Source of the DNA: Thiocystis violascens DSM 198
GTDB lineage: Bacteria > Pseudomonadota > Gammaproteobacteria > Chromatiales > Chromatiaceae
Reading direction: 5' to 3'
Assembly: GCF_000227745.2 (NCBI RefSeq)
Contig: NC_018012.1
Coordinates: forward strand, 1,211,478 to 1,275,477
DNA length: 64,000 nt
The stretch's first letter is position 1, and each line of letters starts with the position of its first letter. A program made the translations under genes and the position numbers. The notes beneath the pieces are model-generated. The model had not been told where the DNA came from, searched no databases, and saw only the letters and a list, made by a program, of their open reading frames with translations. Below are positions 61,444 through 64,000 of this stretch, in pieces.

Positions 61444-62966
61444 CTGACGCGTCATCAACCCCTCGATCCGCTGGCGGATGTCGCGCAAGCTCAAGCGGCC
61501 GACCGGTTGACGGCTGGCGGCGCGCGCGGCATCCGCGGCGTCGACGCGCTCCTTGACGATGCGGGCGAAGCGCTCGGCCAGTTCCGGGCGCGCCGACAGC
61601 AGGCTTTGCACGCACTCCAGATCGATGCGGATCAGGGTGACATCGCTTTTGGCGCGCAATTCCAGGAATGACGGCTCATTCGTCAGCATGGATTCGATGC
61701 CAAAGTGGTGGCCGGGCGCCAGGTTTTCGGTCACTTTGCGGGTACGGTCCGGCAGCGTAATGGCGGCTTCCACCAGACCGCCGACCACCACATAGAAGGC
61801 ATCGCTCGCGGCGCCTTCCGCCAGGATGACGTGGCCGCTGTCGAAATGACAATAGACGCTACGCGCCGCGATCTGCTCCAATTCCACCTGCGTCAATTGA
61901 CCCGCGACATCCAACCCCTTGAGCGCGAGCAGGATGGTGGGCGGCTCGGCCTGCGCAATGGACGCGCGGCGCGTGTGAATTTCGTGAACCTCGGGTGCCA
62001 GACTGATCCCGCGCGTTGCAGCGCCCAGTGAATCTCGCGAAAGAGTTCCTCGCGGCCTCGAAACACCGCCGGGTAATTTTTGAGATGGACCCAGACCATG
62101 TATTTGTAGGGAACAGTGCTGGCGTCCGCGAGCCGGACGATCGGGTAGGGAAACTTGAGGACGCTTTCGCACCGCAAGGCCGCGTCGAGGATAAGCGCCG
62201 TGGCAAAGCGCGGATCGATCTCGGCCGGAATCTGGACGAAGTACCAGGGCGCGAACAGATGCTGATCATCGTGGAGATTCTTCAGCGGCTCGCCGGCCAT
62301 CCGTGCATTCGGAATGACGTGCGTGGCGTTGTCCCAGCCGCGAAGCCAGGTCGCGCGCCAATTGAGATCGATCACCTGACCGACGGTACCGTCGCGCAAC
62401 TCAACCCAGTCGCCCAGTTTAAAGGGGCGTTCGATGCCGAGGGCGATGCCGGAGAAGAGATCGCCGAGGGTTCGTTGCAGCGCCAGGCCCAGGACGCCGG
62501 CGGCGACCCCGGTGGAGACCCAGATCCCCGCAAAGGAATAGCCCTGCTGCCACATGAACAACCCGAGTCCAAAGAGCATGAGGACGACGTAAATCAAACC
62601 GACGACCAGCTTTGGCAGCTGATCGGGCAGCATCCCGCCAGCCCGCTTCCGCAAGAGCACTTCGATCAGATGCGCCAGCAGCCAGGCGCCGACCAGGTAG
62701 CCGACGACCAAGGCGCCCGTCTGGATCGCGTCATCCAGTTCCGTGAGCCCGAGTTCCCGAACAACCAAATTAAGCAAATTCCAGCCCAGAAAGAGCAGTG
62801 CGGGAATCAAGACCAGATCGGCCAGAGCGAGCATGATCGGAAAGCGTCTGGCAAGCCATCGGCCAAACAAGAACACATTTCCCAAACGCCAGGCCATCAA
62901 CAGCAGCGACATCCCCAGAAGGATCTGCCAGTGCAGATGCGCGAATTTCTCGAATTGGTCGATCAT
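61420..62966 (-). pseudogene. MscS-family channel fused to a cyclic-nucleotide-binding domain, split by a frameshift
   Basis: The N-terminal part has several membrane helices and the MscS pore and beta domain (GVAAGVLGLALQRTLGDLFS, then GIALGIERPFKLGDWVELRD). At the run of three G (plus-strand CCC at 62008-62010) the frame is lost after REIHWALQRAG; with one extra G it continues ISLAPEVHEIHTRR into a Crp-like cyclic-nucleotide-binding domain (FDSGHVILAEGAASDAFYVV) and ends at 61420. MscS-cNMP fusions of about 515 residues are a known type. Without the shift the channel part ends after 357 residues. It could be a true mutation, a sequencing error in the G-run, or slippage. Confidence 0.82.
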
Positions 62967-63056
62967 CGTCCGCGAGGCGCCTTCAACTGCATCCGGTTTC
63001 GCATGCGTGGTTGCGAGCGGTCTTTACGCCACCCGTCATGATCGGCGAGTCGAGGC

Positions 63057-64000
63057 TCAGGAGCCGCCTTCACCGTAATAGTTGCCGATATAATTCTCGA
63101 ACTTGGTGTATTTGCCGAGAAAGGTCAGGCGCGTGGTGCCGATCGGTCCGTTGCGCTGTTTCGCGATGATGATCTCGGCGATCCCCTTGTCGTTGCTGTC
63201 CTCGTTGTAGACCTCGTCGCGATAGATGAAGACGATCAAATCTGCATCCTGTTCGATGGCGCCCGATTCGCGCAGATCCGACATCACCGGGCGTTTATTC
63301 GGACGCTGTTCGAGACTGCGATTGAGCTGCGAGAGCGCGATCACGGGCACGTTCAGCTCCTTGGCCAGCGCCTTCAGCGAACGCGAAATAGCCGAGATCT
63401 CGGTCGCGCGGTTTTCGGTGGAGCCCGGCGCCTGCATCAATTGCAGATAGTCCAGCACGATCAGCCCCAGATCGTTCTGGTCACGCTTGAGACGCCGTGC
63501 CCGCGCGCGCACCTCGGTGGGCGACAGCGCCGGCGTGTCGTCGATGAACATGGGCGCGGCGGAGAGGATGTTCACCGCCGAGGTCAAGCGCGGCCATTCG
63601 TCGTCCTCCAGCTTCCCGGTCCGCACCCGATGCTGATCGATCCGCCCCAGCGAGGACATCATGCGCATGGCGAGCGAATCGCCCGGCATCTCCATGCTGA
63701 AGATGGCGACCGGACGCTTGGACTGAATCGCGACATGCTCGGCCATGTTCATCGCGAGACTGGTTTTGCCCATCGAGGGACGGCCGGCCACGATAATGAG
63801 ATCCGCCGGTTGCAGTCCCGAGGTCATCTCGTCGAAGTCCGAGAAACCCGTGGCAAGACCGGTGATCGCCTCGTCACGTTGATAGAGCAAGTCGATCCGC
63901 TCGACCGCCCGGCTCAGCAGGGTTTTGATGGGCTGGAAACCGCCACCGCCGCGCGCCTCCTGCTCGGCGATCGCGAAGACCCGTCGCTCCGCGTCGTCGA
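63057..64000 (-). CDS. dnaB: Replicative DNA helicase DnaB, N-terminal part outside the window
   Basis: At least 314 residues of the C-terminal RecA-like domain; the frame continues off the right edge. Walker A is VAGRPSMGKTSLAMNMAEH, Walker B IVLDYLQLMQ, and further motifs are VPVIALSQLNRSLEQR, SDLRESGAIEQDADLI and RNGPIGTTRLTFLGKYTKFE. It unwinds DNA at the replication fork. The part before position 63890 contains the linker region (RAVERIDLLYQRDEAITGL). Confidence 0.96.
   Translation of the reverse strand, partial: DDAERRVFAIAEQEARGGGGFQPIKTLLSRAVERIDLLYQRDEAITGLATGFSDFDEMTSGLQPADLIIVAGRPSMGKTSLAMNMAEHVAIQSKRPVAIFSMEMPGDSLAMRMMSSLGRIDQHRVRTGKLEDDEWPRLTSAVNILSAAPMFIDDTPALSPTEVRARARRLKRDQNDLGLIVLDYLQLMQAPGSTENRATEISAISRSLKALAKELNVPVIALSQLNRSLEQRPNKRPVMSDLRESGAIEQDADLIVFIYRDEVYNEDSNDKGIAEIIIAKQRNGPIGTTRLTFLGKYTKFENYIGNYYGEGGS

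Overview
The window is a 64 kb stretch of a GC-rich gammaproteobacterial chromosome, most like a purple sulfur bacterium (Chromatiaceae such as Allochromatium, Thiocystis or Thiocapsa). Supporting this are a cytoplasmic NAD-linked [NiFe]-hydrogenase operon (hoxEFUYH-hoxW), a DsrC-type protein keeping both C-terminal cysteines, a sucrose synthesis operon, remnants of glycine-betaine synthesis genes, and standard gammaproteobacterial gene orders (lptD-surA-pdxA, purM-purN beside hda, trpS-scpA-scpB). The family placement is inference; no rRNA or tRNA gene is visible. Genes are densely packed with many 4-bp ATGA-type overlaps.

Layout. 1-6.2 kb: 3' end of purD, then an unusual four-gene run (response regulator with TPRs, minimal histidine kinase, periplasmic vWA protein, acidic membrane coiled-coil protein). 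6.2-13.1 kb: envelope and housekeeping genes (amgK, lptD, surA, pdxA, pssA). 13.4-19.6 kb: hox hydrogenase operon with a DUF29 gene and a 95-residue gene inserted. 19.7-28.3 kb: small metabolic genes, wrbA, hda, purM-purN, several proteins of unknown function and a phosphoesterase. 28.3-28.5 kb: a REPIN-like inverted repeat and a short-unit tandem repeat. 28.5-35.4 kb: hslO, scpBA, trpS, a site-2 protease, yciO, a PHP phosphoesterase and an unknown gene. 35.4-43.5 kb: a chemoreceptor, an ABC-ATPase remnant, and the sucrose operon sps-spp-fruK-ams. 43.6-48 kb: exbB-exbD-tonB, a DUF3050 gene, a DsrC-like gene and amtB. 48.1-55.8 kb: the nickel ECF transporter nikKMLQO, a serine protease, a HerA-like ATPase, a 57-residue small gene and nikR. 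55.8-64 kb: a transglutaminase-like / alpha-E / ATP-grasp operon, an arsenate-reductase-like protein, pseudogenes of glycine/sarcosine and sarcosine/dimethylglycine methyltransferases, a frameshifted MscS channel with a cyclic-nucleotide-binding domain, and the 3' part of dnaB.

How it works together. Three separate loci form a plausible nickel circuit: the hydrogenase consumes Ni, NikKMLQO imports it, and NikR (with all four expected Ni ligands) senses it. A GTGTTAC-N13-ATCACAC inverted repeat overlaps the best promoter in front of nikK, and a second GTGTTAC half-site lies upstream of the nikR locus. A second theme is osmolytes: an intact sucrose synthesis operon is present while the glycine-betaine pathway genes are decayed by truncation and several frameshifts, and an osmotic-type channel gene carries a one-base frameshift. 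No CRISPR array, prophage or recognisable defence island was seen.
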